Positions 10,121-23,499 of a DNA stretch of 64,000 bases are shown here, piece after piece. The position numbers were made by a program, and so were the translations under genes. Below the pieces are notes generated by a model. It ran no database searches. It was not told the DNA's origin and worked only from the letters and a program-made list of their open reading frames with translations. The stretch's first letter is position 1. Each line of letters starts with the position of its first letter. This DNA is from Nageia nagi (lineage: Eukaryota > Pinophyta), in assembly GCA_050084985.1 (NCBI GenBank), contig JBITNC010000001.1:135284001-135348000 (forward strand). The letters run 5' to 3'.

Positions 10121-11870
10121 TTGCAAGAAGGTGACCGAAAAATAAAATATTACCATGCAACCACCATGGCTCGTAGGGCAAACAACCGAATCACAAAACT
10201 GATCACCCCAAAGGGTCGGACTATTACCTCACTAGAAGAGTTTGATGACCATATCATTTTCTTTTTCCAAGATTTACTAACTGAAGAAGATCAACATAGA
10301 TCAATAGCTCAAAAATAATTATTGGAAGTATTACCAACCATAGTAACCCAAACCCAGCATACAATGCTTACCAATACTATAATAGAGGATGAACTACATG
10401 TTGCAGTCTCACAAATGAAAAGCTATGGTGCCCCAAGACCCGATGGGTTCCCCCTAGTTCTTATCAGCATTTTTCGAGTCTACTCAAGGATGAAGAGGTG
10501 GAAGTTGTGCAAGAAGCCTTCGAGTCTAAACAAATTCTGGGTCGGGTAAATCATACTTTTCTCTCCCTCATTCTAAAAGTTTCTAATGCTTGTTCCATTA
10601 TTTATCTTCGTCGCATATCTCTTTGTAATTGCATCTACAAAATTATCTCTAAGGTAGCAGCAAACATGCTTTAGAAGGTGATTCCATACATAATCTCTGA
10701 TGACCAAAAATCATTCGTTAAAGGTGGATGGTTGATGGATGGCGTAATCCTTATTCATAAACTGACTCATTCTATAAGAAAAAAACCATAGTAAGGGGTT
10801 GTTGATGAAGTTAGACATGAAGAAAGCCTTTGATGAGAGAAATTGGGCTTTCCTATTGAATATTTTGGACAAATATGGCCTTTCCACTAGTTGGATCCAA
10901 TGGGTTTCAACTATAATTAGTGGACCAACTTTCTTCATTCTGATGAATGATAGGATAAGAGGGTACTTCAAAAGCTCTTGAGGTCTTCGAAAAGGAGATC
11001 CATTATCCCCTTACCGTTTCATCATAGTTTCTGAAACCTTGGAAAGAGGGTTAAGGCATATTCAATATTCAGGCAATCTCAAGGGCCTCCAACTCAATAA
11101 CCTCTTCCAATCAGTAATACACTCCCAATTTGCTGACGATACCTTGTTGGCGGTCTATCCTTCAGTTCAAGAAATCCATCAAGTCAAAAATCTCCTCAAT
11201 GCCTACAAACAAGCATCAAGCCAGATAGTTAACTATGCTAAGTCAAAATTATATGGCATAAACCTTCTGAACCATCTCCTAAGACTATTCTTCAGGCTAA
11301 TTAGAATGACCATTGATAAACTCCCTAGCACTTACCTAGGATTACCTCTTTTTCAAGATGGTAATATAGGTAACTATTGGGAGAAGATAAAAGATGAGTT
11401 AACATCAAAATTAGTGCTCTAAAAATCAAAATGGCTCTCAACAGTTAGATGACTGTTTAAAATCAAATCCATTTTTAGTGTTATACCCATTTTTTGGATG
11501 GGTATGTTTTGGATTCCATTACACCATATGGAGAACAAACTGAGATATTTCCTATGGCAGAGAAATGTAGAGGCAAGAAAAAATACATTTAGTAGCCTGG
11601 GATGTGGTATGTACCAATCTAAGAAGGGGTGGACTTGGAATAAGAAACGTCAGAACCATGAACAAATCTATGCTAGAATATCTTTTATGGCAGGTATACA
11701 CTGATCACAAAGTGCTTTGGAGCAGATCCATCAGATCTAAGTACCTTGATAGTGATCAAGCTAGGTGGATATTTATAGTAGAATATACCCTTATTAGTTC
11801 TACGATTCGGAATGGGTTAAGAAAGGTACAACCACTTGTTTTCAAATATCTCAAATAGATAGTTATAACA
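10121..11870 (+). pseudogene. LINE reverse transcriptase remnant
   Basis: RT blocks appear in order. LQEGDRKIKYYHA-like sequence near 10,120 precedes the domain. MKSYGAPRPDGFP near 10,415-10,455 is the decayed K-x-PGPDG motif. KLDMKKAFDERNWAFL at about 10,808-10,855 carries the first catalytic Asp. GLRKGDPLSPYRF near 10,979-11,020 follows a TGA. SQFADDTLLAVYPS near 11,125-11,165 holds the FADD catalytic pair, and STYLGLPLF near 11,325-11,350 closes the core. Stops and frameshifts lie between the blocks. The key Asp residues survive, but no continuous protein is possible. Confidence 0.9.
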
Positions 11871-12199
11871 GGTGCTTAGATTCACTTTTGGTATGATACT
11901 TGGTTGGTAGATCGTCCCCTGTCCGATATTCCAAATCTTGCAAACTTGAAGGAACACTTGTCCAAGCAATGAAGAGAGTTAATTTAGGATTATTGGTAAC
12001 GATCAAAATTAGATGGGGTGAAACAAAATAAATGATGATTTTTAGAACATATATCACTAGACCTCCATAACACATATAGAGAGTTGGATTCTCAACTTCG
12101 ACCCTGTATACTTAAGTCTAACGGAAGGGATCATCTAACTTGCTCATAAACTCCATCAGGATCTTTCTTTGTAAACTCCATAAGGCATTCTCAAACCAT

Positions 12200-12620
12200 G
12201 GCCCCTCAAAGTTTCCCCCGATAGTTTGGAAGCTAGCCTGGTCTTCCAAGGCCTGGCCTAAAGCAAAAAACTTTCTCTGGGCCTCTATACATAATAAAAT
12301 ATTATCAAAAGAATGATTATTTTGACAAGGATGGCCTGAGATATAAACTTGTGTAACATGTGGACAAGACCCTAAAATCGGGTTCTCACTTACTCTTACA
12401 CTGTGAATTTGCTTCCATGCTCTGGAATTACCTATTCTCTATTTTTGGCATTCAATGGGTTATGCCTCAGATGGTGGTAGAACTTTTACACTCTTGGAAT
12501 CATCCTTGTCCTAGCAAACTCCCCATGGTGGTTTGGACAACATCCCCGATAACGCTTTTATGTAGTGTGTGGCTTGAGAGGAATCAAAGAATTTTCAAAA
12601 GGTCTCAATCATAGGTAGAG
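12200..12620 (+). pseudogene. LINE C-terminal zinc-binding region remnant
   Basis: The frame around 12,340-12,614 reads like the zinc-binding RT tail of plant L1 elements (HLLLHCEFASMLWNYLFSIF, near 12,385-12,445), matching the usual H-x3-C-x2-A-x2-xW pattern. Upstream sequence near 12,225-12,290 (PIVWKLAWSSKAWPKAK-like) belongs to the same region. It is interrupted by stops. Confidence 0.75.
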
Positions 12621-13033
12621 AAGATCTGGGATAAGTTAGGCATCCATCTGAAGCATGTTTTGGTGGCCATGGAATCAAAAACCCGTGAACCCACACTGAT
12701 CAACATATTTTTTAAGAAATGGAGTTGCATAGCATCTGATGTTCACAACCCGGATCATTCTCAGGATTACACAACAAGACCTCCCCAGCCCTGATATATT
12801 GTTCCTATTGTTATGAAGCCAATCAGAGAGAGGTCCTTAATTTTTTCATATGGTCCCTCCTTTTGTTGGAAATATCCTGCAAATAGTTCTACCTAGATTA
12901 ACTTCTACAGTCATCGTATAGATGAGACGTAAGTCTCAATTTTGTATATTGTTCTGTATAGTTGCTCTCGAATCATTTGCCATTCAAAACGTTATTTAGT
13001 TAATACAAACATTTTTAAGCTACAAAAAAAAAA

Positions 13034-16000
13034 GATATGTATATTTGTGAAACTTAAGTGTATCATAAATCTTAATATCAAGAAATTTTTTTATTAAATG
13101 TATCACAAATCTTAATATTAAGAAATTTTTTTTTTTAATATATATGATCTAGGTTATGAAAATAATGAATCCTTTAAGTAAATCATATTTATGGAAAAAA
13201 TTAGAAAATTAAAAGAAACCTTATTATGACATCAATACTTTGCCTATTAAAATTACCAAAATTAAATAAGGAATGATATTTACAATAAATAGGAGATAAA
13301 AAGGGATGTCTTTCATATTTGATGAGAAAATGATATATATCACAGATAACTTCCAAATTTAAAACTTACATGTTAATGTTAGACCTAGTGATTCTTCTAA
13401 ATAAACTCTACATTAATATAAGATTCATATAATAAAATAATATGACATAGAAAGAGGATTATATCCAAAGAATTTTATAGATAATTGTAATAACAAGTAG
13501 TTAGTCATATTTCATAATGTAAAGAATAACCATAATTGACCTTAATCCTAGATCCCTTAAAGTTTTAAACTAAAATATAATATTTTTAAAAAATTGTAAT
13601 ATAAATTAACAAGTAGTTTTTTAAATTTTAATAAAGTAAGGATTATGAACTAGTTATCAACAAGATAATTATGGAATTATTTTCTTGTACAAATATTATC
13701 TTAAATAGATATAATTATAAACATTAAAAATAATTTATTATTATTTAATAAAATAGATTTAATCAATTCTATGGATTGTCAAGATAAAACTATTTTAGGA
13801 CACAACATTATTGAGTAACTAATTACTAAAGATAAATAAAATGGATTAATTACACCTCTTTGATGTTAATACTCATATGATAGATCTTGAATAACCTTGG
13901 GAATCGAATGAGATCTTGGCGAACAAGACATAGATCTATAATTTGCCACCTCTAGGTTCATCATTCCTTGGATCTCATGCTCTACTTAACTTATAACAAG
14001 ATCATCGACATTGTTTTTGCATGATAAAAAGTATCAATGTTGTATGAATTAGAAAAATATGTATTATGCATATAATAAAACTATTTTAAATCTAGAGAAC
14101 ATAAAAGACCCATGTCTCATAAATGGTTCTTAGAAGCACCAAAGAAGATACATAGGATTGTATCAATTGACCAATCAAGATTAAATTTGATAGGTAATGC
14201 CATCTCTTGCTCATCTTTTTGCATCTTTAACATAAAAATGGGAGTATGATCTAAATTCCAAGACTATAATAAAATAATGAGAGAATCAAGATAATTAAAG
14301 GTATAATCATGATTAAGAATGTTAGCATTGATTAGTACATGATTATGAAGTTATTAGTATATTAGTATTATTATTTGCATAATTTAAATAATAATTTACT
14401 TAGATACCATAAATATAATTTTATAATTAAAAAAAAAGTTTTAGGCATCAAGAATTTTTCCCTCTTTGGATATATAATGGAAAGAAATTACATAATCTAA
14501 AGATTAATTAAGTATGAAAAAAATATATGATAACTTTCATTATACTTCCCTAAATGATGGAATATTTTACACAAAATGTTGTTATTTTGATTTCACTTTC
14601 ATGCCTTATTTTTGACCTTGTTACCTCAAATATCCATGGAAGAAATCAAAACTAAGTTTAAAAAATTTATGTTCTACGAAAAATAATTTGAAAAGGTCAT
14701 AAGAAAAATAACTACAAATGTAGATTAAATCTTATATGCTGTAAAATTTTTAAAACAAATAATGAAATATACTTAACAAGGTATAGCTTATAAAATTATA
14801 GCCTTGAGAATGAATCTATCTAATCAAGAAGGATCATGGTGGAAATTTTAATACCCTAAAAGTACAAAGATAAGTTTTATATGAGTATAGTCATATTTTT
14901 AAGAAGGTTCATGGATGACTTAATCAACCTTTACCTAATTTTCATAATGGAGCTATCATGATGGTGGATCTTTTAATGCCTCAAAAGAACTAAAATCTAA
15001 TCTACTAGTGATGGATCTTTTGATACCACAAATGAGTAAAAAGTGATTCTACTAATGGTAGATCTTTTAATACCCCAAAAAATGAGAAAGGGAGTCTTCT
15101 AACTTAACTTATCTTTTAATACTCTAAACGAGATAAAATGGAGTCTACTAGAGATGAATCTTTTAATATCTTACAAGAACCAAAAGAAACTAGACTAATG
15201 ATATATATTTTAATACCCCAAAATAGGGAAAAGGAAGTCTCCTACTATATTTAGAAAACTATTGATTGAATTATTAGGTTATTTGAAAATCTAAGAGTAG
15301 TAATATAAATATATTTTTCATGAATTCTAAGAAAAAAATAATTTAAGAATGTATTCATTACTTAATCTTACCTTTATTAAAATTATGTAAATTTTTTAAT
15401 GGTAGAATTTCTTTTTTTAGAAATCAAGAATACTAATGATATTGTTATTTATAACAAAAATTGTAATTCAATTTTATTGGAAAAAAATGTTAACGCAAGT
15501 AAAGAAGTATGACTAAATTTTGCAAAAATTTTAATCAATTGCAAATAAAATAATTTGCCTTACTTCAAACATAAGAGAATATCTTGTGTATAACCTACTC
15601 AAGAAAATTACATTATTTTAATAGAGATAATTTGAAAGATATTATAGTTTAATATTTAACATTTTGATATCCTTACTGTAATCTTCTTAAGTATTAAATG
15701 AATTTATTATTGGGAGAACAATACATATGTATTTACTATTAATGAACAATATCATTGGTATTTTTGTTTTCTGAAATGTAGTTTTAACATTAAAAACAAC
15801 ATTTGTGAGAGAATTATGCAAAATGTAGTGCATTTTCTTATTTGTATCATTGAAAAAGTGTCATGACTTTTTAATAAAAGTAATAAGATAAAAATAATAT
15901 GAAAAAAATTAAAGAAGGAGGTTAACCACCATTGGTTTCATGTATCTTATATGGTTGATTCTTTTTCTAATAACATTAATATGAGGGTTAAGATTTGATC

Positions 16001-16354
16001 GATCATTTTCTCTTGCATATTAATTGGACATTATGGATCATTGATATAGAAATGAAAAGAGTAAGGTTTTAGTACATATATGAACTATATCACTTAATTG
16101 GTACATGCAAATCAAGGTTTATTGGGTGATTTTAGTTTTCTAAAAATTCATTTGTAATTTTATTAATTTTTGTATTTTTTTGAGTAATGGTTTAAAACTT
16201 TTGAAATTCATTTTTTATATTTTTAATATATATTTTACTATTTTTATCAATTAAAGATGTAATGTATTTGATGTTCATGGTAATTTTTTCCTTTTAAAAT
16301 TCATTATTTTTTAATGAAATAATACTTTTTATTAAATAAAAATCTTTCTTATAG
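13034..16354. other. Long AT-rich stretch without genes
   Basis: No coding signal or RNA gene is recognised over 3.3 kb. The only structured feature I see is a degenerate 47-bp tandem repeat at 14,960-15,250. The rest is dense in stops in all frames and is probably very old transposon debris. Confidence 0.6.
14960..15250. repeat. Degenerate 47-bp tandem repeat, about six copies
   Basis: Variants of GGATCTTTTAATACCCCAAA recur at about 14,966, 15,013, 15,060, 15,109, 15,156 and 15,204, giving spacings of 47-49 bp. Each is followed by an A-rich segment and GTCTACTA-like sequence. Copies are strongly diverged, so the array is old. A related single unit may lie near 14,830. Confidence 0.8.
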
Positions 16355-18949
16355 AAAGGAGGGTGGATGGGAGTAACAAAAATCATATATCATACCATAG
16401 TCTCTATCAAGAAAATATCATTATCATCAAGACAAACCATTACCACCAACAAAAGTTTACAAGGTTCAACCTATGAGCCTCATAGTAAGTAAGAATTAAT
16501 GCATGTCCCACATTAGCATGGGGGATAAAAATTATTAACCAAGTGCATATATTACCACTCCCCATTATCATTAATCATATCATTCCAACCATCATTAATA
16601 GTGGCCACATCATTAACTTCCCCTACTTCAATGTGGGCACACTTCACATTCTCTTGAAGCTTGTGAGATTGGGTCTAAGGCTCATCTCCCAATCCCACCA
16701 CTAGAGTAGATGGAGAGGGATATACATCCCATCCACTTGTAATAAAAATGTTTGACATCCTATCCACATGAATAATATCTTACAAATGGCAAAGAATCGA
16801 TGGGGGTTGAGACCAATGGTATTGGGAGAAGGAGATGAGTTATGAGAATAGTATGGGGGATGGCTAGGAATATGCTATGTGAGCAATGAAGATAATGCCC
16901 TCCATGAATCTAATAACACTCCCACTATGGAGGAGACACATCTAAAAAAACATAGTTGAGATTATAAGGAGCATTCCCCCAATTTTTAATCAAATTCTGT
17001 AAGTATTGAACCTCCAAATTAACTTTTTTCAAGTTGAACCATTATTTGTAACCAATAATCATAAAATACAAAATATTTATCAATAAGAGAGAAATGGGTT
17101 GAAGCCTCTTATCTCCTAAAGATAATATTATTTCCAATTTTTCATAAAATGTATAGAACACTTATTCAAAAGATATACCAGACATAACTAAGAGGTTTTG
17201 AAAATACCATAGGGTCTCCTAGAATAGAATGAACATAAGTGATAGGAGCTTCAAGGAAAGGATTAAAGAAAGAAAGAATCCACTCCCAAGATTTATGAAC
17301 TTTAAAAAAAGACCAACAATGATGAACAAAATTTTCCAACTAAAGATAGAAAGTACAAATGGGATTAATAACACTTAAATTCGTACTATAATGTTCTATA
17401 GGAAAACCTTGACAAAGCAGAATTTAGGAAAAAAACTCTACTTATATTCTAAATAATTGGCCTAAACCACATTAAAGTTGATAGAACACTGAGATTGATA
17501 GGACACCAAATCACACTAAAGGTTCAAAGTGTTAACTATAGGAACATTGGAGGAAATCTAGTTGTACCATATATGAGGTTTATACTTCATAAACTAAACA
17601 TTCTTGGGCCAAAACCAGTTAGACCACCAAGGCTTTTGGAAATGCTTGCCAAATATAAACCAAACAAAAAAAGGAGTGTAGTCAACCATCGCATTGAATA
17701 AGTTCTTATCATGTATTTTAAAATTATGAATTCTTCTAAATATGTCCTATGAAAATCAACTCCTAGTGTGAGGATCAAAGGAATCATAAATGTAATCAAT
17801 TCCATTTTTGTGAAATATTAAGGCTCTAATTCATTGAATTTTAGGTAGAGGAAATCCTTCAACTTGAATAATCAAGGACCACCATAGATTAATAGTAGGA
17901 ATTGAAGCCCTTGCAAACTTATCTCTAAGATTCCAGCTAAGCTAGGGTTTGAAAGCTTCCCAAGATTTCTAGATACTCTTGATAACAAATGAACTTGTAA
18001 TCTTAACCAAAATTGGGATTATGAGAATATTCTACAAGGAAACACCCTTCCACACCATCTTTCTAAGAGGGAGGCTAGTAACCAAGCAAAGTTGGATGAT
18101 AATTTTTAAATCTTCTTATCAATCTTAGGCTCTTAAAATTTTCTCAGCACTTGTAAGAGCATATGCTTGAGTTTGGTAATTAAAGATCCTATTACCATCA
18201 ACAACTTGAGGAATATAATAAATATTCCAAGTAACTCTATGAAAAGCCCTCTTATTAATATTAGAAGCATAAATAAAAGCCTAGAGAAGCTTTTCTAACT
18301 TTTGGTAGTACGCTTTAGAGGGGATGCAGTAAGAAGTATAATATGCATGGGTCTAGAGGCCAACACTTGGAGAATATTTAAAACTTCCCAACCAAAGATA
18401 ATTTTTTAGTTGACAAGTAACTAAGAATATTTTCAACTCTTTCCACCATAAGATTCCAACCAAAGATAATTTTTTAACCTTTGATGACTCATTACTAACT
18501 CAAAAGGGATCATGTGACTACTCATTTAACAAGTCTTTTTGAGATCTATCCAATGGTATATTATTTAAATCAATTAGAGATCTATAAAAAAGTTATAGCC
18601 TTTGAAAAGTGAAGACAATTGTTTGTATTTTTTTTAAGATGCTAATATGTTTGAAGTTATTATTAGATAGTAATCTTTAGTTATATTTATATGCTCATAA
18701 TAAACTAAATATCAATATAATATTGGTAACACTTTACAACTTTTTTAAAAAAATAGCTTATTTCGCTACTTACTATATGTGATTTTTGTACATTTTTGCT
18801 ATGACTCTGAATCCAATTCATCACATTTTGAAATTTTTTATTTCACCATCATTTGTTATGCATAACATTGTTGACCAAGTAAACCAATGAGCTTTAGGAA
18901 AGTCTTCTAGGTAAAAGGTGCAATTAGGATAAAAAGGTTAAGCTTATTT

Positions 18950-19469
18950 TTCATAAAACCCCAAGCTTCTTGCTCTCCTCAATTCCACCTCATAGTAAAT
19001 TAACTTTTTTTATCTGAATACTTTTCGATTATATTAAAGTCACCATACAAAATCTAGGTGGCAAATGGCAGCGAATGAGCAAGCCAATGCCATAATTCTT
19101 TTCTCTCCTGAGAATCAATGGAGGTATAAATATTTATAATGCCAAAACATTTTCCAAAACCTCAAGCAATACCCAAATAACTTGACTATAAGAGTCAACA
19201 CCCCAGGGAACAATATTACATTTCCACTTAGAAGAAATGAAAATGACTACTTCTTCTTTTTCAAAAGCATTATTAGTGTGAAAGAAGGGGGTCCTCTGCT
19301 AGGAAAATGTATCAGTAAACTATAGAATAAAATCAATAACTTTGACTTCTTACAAATAGATAAAATTCAACATTCCATAAGAGTGAGTGATATTATCAAG
19401 CTCACTCTAGACTGTATATTTGTAGGTTGGGTTTGTCAACCCTCTAACATTCAATTAAGTCATGATCAT
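18950..19469 (-). pseudogene. LINE endonuclease remnant
   Basis: From an ATG at 19,469 the minus strand reads MIMT, a stop, then LNVRGLTNP, the family's N-terminal WNVRGL motif with a lost Trp. About 300 bases further on, an IFIPPLILRREKNYGIGLL-like segment matches the IYAP-x-x-R-x-x-LW region of plant L1 endonucleases (19,060-19,140). It is broken by many stops. Confidence 0.75.
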
Positions 19470-19869
19470 TGGAGAATGTTAGGGATATTAAGGTCCATGG
19501 AATCCTCAAAGTCTCCAAAGACATGCAGAGAATAAAATGAGTTACTATAACTTTGTATTCTTCCTAAATCCACACCCATCTATCTATGCTTCTCTAAGTA
19601 TTCATGATGAATACCCCTCTAAGGGATTATAGACTAATGGAGTTTGAAAGAGGAGTTTTCCTCCATGCTAAAAGAAGGGGTTGGTAGAGTCATTTTGTTG
19701 AACCATAAGAGGGACCAAACCAGATGGAATACACAAAGGGATCATGGGTAACAACCAAAGTATTAATGGCTACTAGGGATGACTAAATCATAGGGTCAAC
19801 AAGAAAGGGTTGAAAGTTAGCTTGGGACACATGGAAAACTGGTGGTGATTTTCCAACCACAGCCTAATG

Positions 19870-20751
19870 CACATTATTAATAGCTACACCCTTTTGCATA
19901 TTATTCCAATTCTAATGGTAATTGGGAACCATTTTTCACTTCTCCTCCCTACTTTTTCTCATAAATACACGATAAGAAGATGTGGGTGGGTTGACAACAA
20001 GTTTCTCCTTAAACCTTTCTACCATAATAGAGAATTTATGAATCTTATGGTTTGGGGACTAGCAATGATAAGAAGTATTGGGTAGACCAATAAATTTCAA
20101 TTGTTGATAAAAAGCCTCATCCCCAATGTTAACATCTATATACTCAAGAAAATCATGAGTAAGGTCGAATTTAACATACACAAGCTTGGAAGGTCGAGAT
20201 GAGAATAAATATTTAGGTTGAAAATAAATAAACTTCCCAAGAATTCCAACTAAGATTTTTAGGAATTGCCACATAGGAATGGGAAGGCTAGGGAATTCAA
20301 CCCACATAGGAATATTAGTGGAACCTTCAACTTGCGCATTAAACCTTGTAATATAAGGTTGAAGAAATAGAAGGGAATTACAGACAGTCCAAGGTTATGT
20401 GTTAAGCACCTTTTGGGCATAAGCATGTTCAGAGGAATGAAATAAACAATACTCTTTAGAGAGATTTTGAACATTTTCAACTTTGATACCATAAGGACTC
20501 TAGACCTAACCAACCCAAGTATGCAAAAGAGTATCATTAGGAATCCAACCCAAAAAATAGCCTACCATAGTATGTGATTCAAACCATTGGCAAATTAAAT
20601 GAAATTCATCAACAATAATAACAACTTGAGGGATAAAAGCATTACTTCATTCTCCACTTTTAGAAGGAATTTGTGGGGATGTTTTCCAAGCACCATAGAT
20701 AGCTACAACAACTTCACCAATAGATGAAATGTTTGGATGCATAGCAGCCAT
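19870..20751 (-). pseudogene. LINE ORF1 with DUF4283-like domain, broken
   Basis: An ATG at 20,751 opens MAAMHPNISSIGE. After several stops, the core MWVEFPSLPIPMWQF...LGKFI...VYVKFDLTHDF (about 20,100-20,310) matches the DUF4283 pattern of plant LINE ORF1: W-x-LP-x-P-x-W, then LG, then a V-x-x-DL block. It ends with a remnant of the CCHC knuckle (SYHC, near 20,060). Plant LINE ORF1 proteins are thought to bind element RNA. At least five in-frame stops are present. Confidence 0.85.
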
Positions 20752-20760
20752 ATTTAAAAC

Positions 20761-21384
20761 TGCACAACATTGCTAACAACAATGTAATTGCTATTGTGTG
20801 TCAAGATGAGAGTGTACTACAAAAATCCATAATGATTAATACGATATGATGTAGGTAACAAGGAGAAAAACCCTAATTTCTAATACATGCATACAATTTT
20901 TCTATTTTGCTCCATTAAATTATGTATATATCAATAAAAAAATATACAATCTAAACACTTCACATTTATACCAAGAAAATTCATATACTTATAATAACCT
21001 AAATAACTATATTTCTATAATTTAATAATTAAATAATTATATTATAAATTATAAAAAATAGATGCATTTTAAAAACATCAAAATAAAACCGTGCTACAAC
21101 TTGTAAAGAGTATATTATAGTTTACTAAGATGAAAATTTTAATATTTTAACATTGTATTATTATCTTCTATTCATTATTTATCTATATTAATTATGTTAC
21201 TTAGCTATTTGAAAGATTATATGTTACTCTACTTTCCCCTTTATTTGTAAAGTGAACTTTAGTTTCAGAATTGGACAAACTTACATAAAAGGCATACTTC
21301 AAGCATACGAATATCAAAGCAATTTGGCACATCATTTCTTCAAATATAACCATTTCTGTTCTGAAACAACTGATCGCTTCTCGT
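20761..21384. other. Intergenic, UGT-like 3' flank
   Basis: No gene. Sequence near 20,985-21,015 (CTTATAATAA-CTAAATAA type) resembles the 3' flank of the intact UGT near 43,310-43,340. The ancestral UGT duplication therefore appears to have included downstream noncoding DNA. Confidence 0.5.
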
Positions 21385-21720
21385 TTGTCCTTTGGCGCAT
21401 ATCCTGAATGAATGCGTCCAAGATTTAAAATAAGAACCTCCTCCCTTGTCACCAATTTGTCGTCGTCCACGTCAAACTCACTGAAATCCATGCCAACCTT
21501 CCAAACATGTTTTGCAAATCTGCAGTTGAGAGATTGGTCTCAGAAATCCTCCCATGCCGATACTCTCCATTTTCGAATTCCATCCGTTGTGAGTCAGAAA
21601 TTCTTCCACAGAAGGGTGTTAAATAACCTTTGGCTGGGGTATATTCTATCTATGAGTATTAGACCGACTCTGGATATCAATGCGTAAGACGATCTTATTT
21701 ATACGTGAAACGCTGGATGT
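21385..21720 (-). pseudogene. UDP-glycosyltransferase pseudogene with internal deletions
   Basis: This is a relic of the intact UGT at 43.5-45.1 kb. On the minus strand a TATA box (TATAAATA at 21,703-21,696) and leader (TTACGCAT...ATCCAGAG) match the intact gene. The sequence then jumps to the PSPG region: PSVEEFLTHNGWNS (near 21,580-21,625), a small deletion removing the V-P-x-L-GWP part, then QSLNCRFAKHVWKVGMDF-type sequence (21,480-21,545) and DVDDDKLVTREEV. A further deletion joins this to the C-terminal AFIQDMR region, whose end, including the stop area, is still recognisable near 21,385-21,415. Both gene ends survive while most of the acceptor-binding half is gone. Confidence 0.9.
21696..21703 (-). 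promoter_or_regulatory. TATA box of the UGT pseudogene
   Basis: TATAAATA on the minus strand in the same context (CACGTATAAAT) as the intact UGT promoter. Confidence 0.7.
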
Positions 21721-21839
21721 ACATAGCGAACGACTCCATGAGCGAAAAATAACGTATTTGCTTTGAAGGGTAGATTTTAAATTGTAAACGGCGCGTCTTG
21801 GTATATAATAATGGAGTAGACTGACCGGATGATTGAGAA

Positions 21840-22984
21840 AGCTCTAAGCAACGTCCAAGTTGTGGTTACCAAATGAGACAAGGCAGGAGGAGTATATGTT
21901 GTATGGTTGTAAAAGAGCCGAGGTGGTCGGACCAGGAATGGGGATATGACTTGTTGAGGATAGGTACAATTTTGACTATCAACTTAACATTATGTTTTAC
22001 TGTATTTACTTTACTGCTAGTTTACCCTTCGTTGTCATATGTCACTTTTGAACTTCTTAAAATTGAGTATGGAATAAATTCTCATATTTTGAGCTGAATT
22101 AGAAGAAATTGGGATATGTGAAAGCTTATTGTGTGAAGGTAGAAGATAAATATCAACAAGTTGATGAAATATTTATGATTTTAGATATATCAACGAGGAT
22201 TCAATATTACGTAAGAGAATTTATGAAAACATTATTATTCCATAATTATTTGTAACATGATAATTGCTTAGAAAATGAAGTATGAATATATATAGTTTTT
22301 GATCTAGGTTATTCCCCTCTTGATGATCAAGTTTATCCTCCATCGTCTCTCAAAAATTTCATGTGGTCATGAATCCCTAAAATAGGGATCAATAGGCATA
22401 AACATAATATCTTGGTAAATGTGATGGAAAGTTCTTTAATGATCCATTTATCTTGTTTTAATTTTTTTTCTTCTTAGAATCATAATTATCTTAGAACTAA
22501 TACTATTGAAAACTCTAGGATGATGACCTTACCTTAACAAATGCATCTTGAATACAAGAAAATGATGAATCATTTACAAGATCAACTCCACAATATACAT
22601 AAATTAACTATCAACAATTGCTCATACTTATTTCTTATAACCTCTCCCTCTAACTCAACCAACCTAAGACATCCCATATAATATTACCTACAAACATTAA
22701 AAGTGTGAGTCTTCATTGTTAAGAAAGATTTACCCATCGTATTAGGTAATTTAAATAAATATAAATTTTCTCTTTATGTGATGATAAAGGGAAAGAAAAA
22801 CATCTAATTATTTTATCCTATGCACTTGAATTCTTATTTAATTTCTAATAAAATTTCACAATATAGTAGACCTCACATTCTTCACTCCAAAAGGCATGAC
22901 CACACAATATAGTAGAACTCACATTCTTCAATCCATATACTTGGGAGTTATGAAAAAATATTATATAGGGACAAGCTTCACATA
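21840..22984. other. Intergenic, nothing recognised
   Basis: AT-rich sequence upstream of the UGT pseudogene. A 45-bp direct repeat lies at 22,858-22,935: CACAATATAGTAGACCTCAC and CACAATATAGTAGAACTCAC, start to start 45 bp. No reading frame resembles a known protein. Confidence 0.55.
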
Positions 22985-23495
22985 ATTCTCTATAAGAATT
23001 TTTTTTTTTTTTGAAAAAAAGATTATGTTTAGATCAAATTATGGTGGATGGACATGAGCACTTTTCGAAACCACAAACATGCCCAATACAAAATTCATAA
23101 AAAAAAATATTAATTCAAAAATTATGAAAAAATATCAAGGACAAGATCCAATGTGTTAGGTATCTTTTCCTAAAGAATTTTCAAAAATACCTTGATTTTA
23201 GTCAAATTATGATGAACAAACAAGTGAATCATATGGTCCAAAAATGATTTTTTTTTTAAAGTGGTTTTTGTTCATCCCTTTTAATTTTGAATTATATGAT
23301 CTGGTTACTAGAATAAATTATATATTTGAAAAAAAGACTCTGAGAATTACATTTTCACTGTAGTGACCTTTTTCATGATTCCATGTCTAAGTTCTTCAAA
23401 TTTTGAGATCAATCATACCTAACTTCAAAAATCAACAAAAACAATTCCACTTTTTGACCTTAAAAGTGGAACCAACTTCTTGCACCCACCCAAAA
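22985..23495. repeat. Dispersed ~0.5-kb repeat, copy A
   Basis: Collinear with 58,365-58,810. Shared landmarks are AGTGGTTTTT followed by TCATCCCTTT (near 23,261 and 58,632) and GGACCCAACTTCTT or its variant (near 23,470 and 58,790). It abuts the point where a Tat-like polyprotein breaks off just before RT, so it may be the end of an element inserted there. Its own type is unknown. Confidence 0.75.
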
Positions 23496-23499
23496 ATGT

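Larger units (their letters stand above)
8357..13033 (+). mobile_element. L1-type non-LTR retrotransposon (LINE), decayed
   Basis: The order is as in plant L1: an ORF1-like part, an AP-type endonuclease, reverse transcriptase, a C-terminal zinc-binding RT region, and a terminal A-run at 13,024-13,033. All parts are on the plus strand and broken by frameshifts and stops. The left edge coincides with the end of repeat copy A and with an abrupt rise in G+C. I could not find a convincing target-site duplication, so the 5' end may be truncated. Confidence 0.9.
16355..20760 (-). mobile_element. Second L1-type LINE, minus strand, RT core deleted
   Basis: Read on the minus strand the order is ORF1 with a DUF4283-like core (20,751 to about 19,870), an endonuclease start (19,469 downward), then C-terminal RT-tail-like sequence (about 18,480 to 17,050). 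An AT-rich segment of about 350 bases (18,550-18,900) lies where the RT catalytic core should be, and no YADD/FADD block is found. All frames are broken. The 3' end is not marked by a clear poly(A). Boundaries are approximate. Confidence 0.8.
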
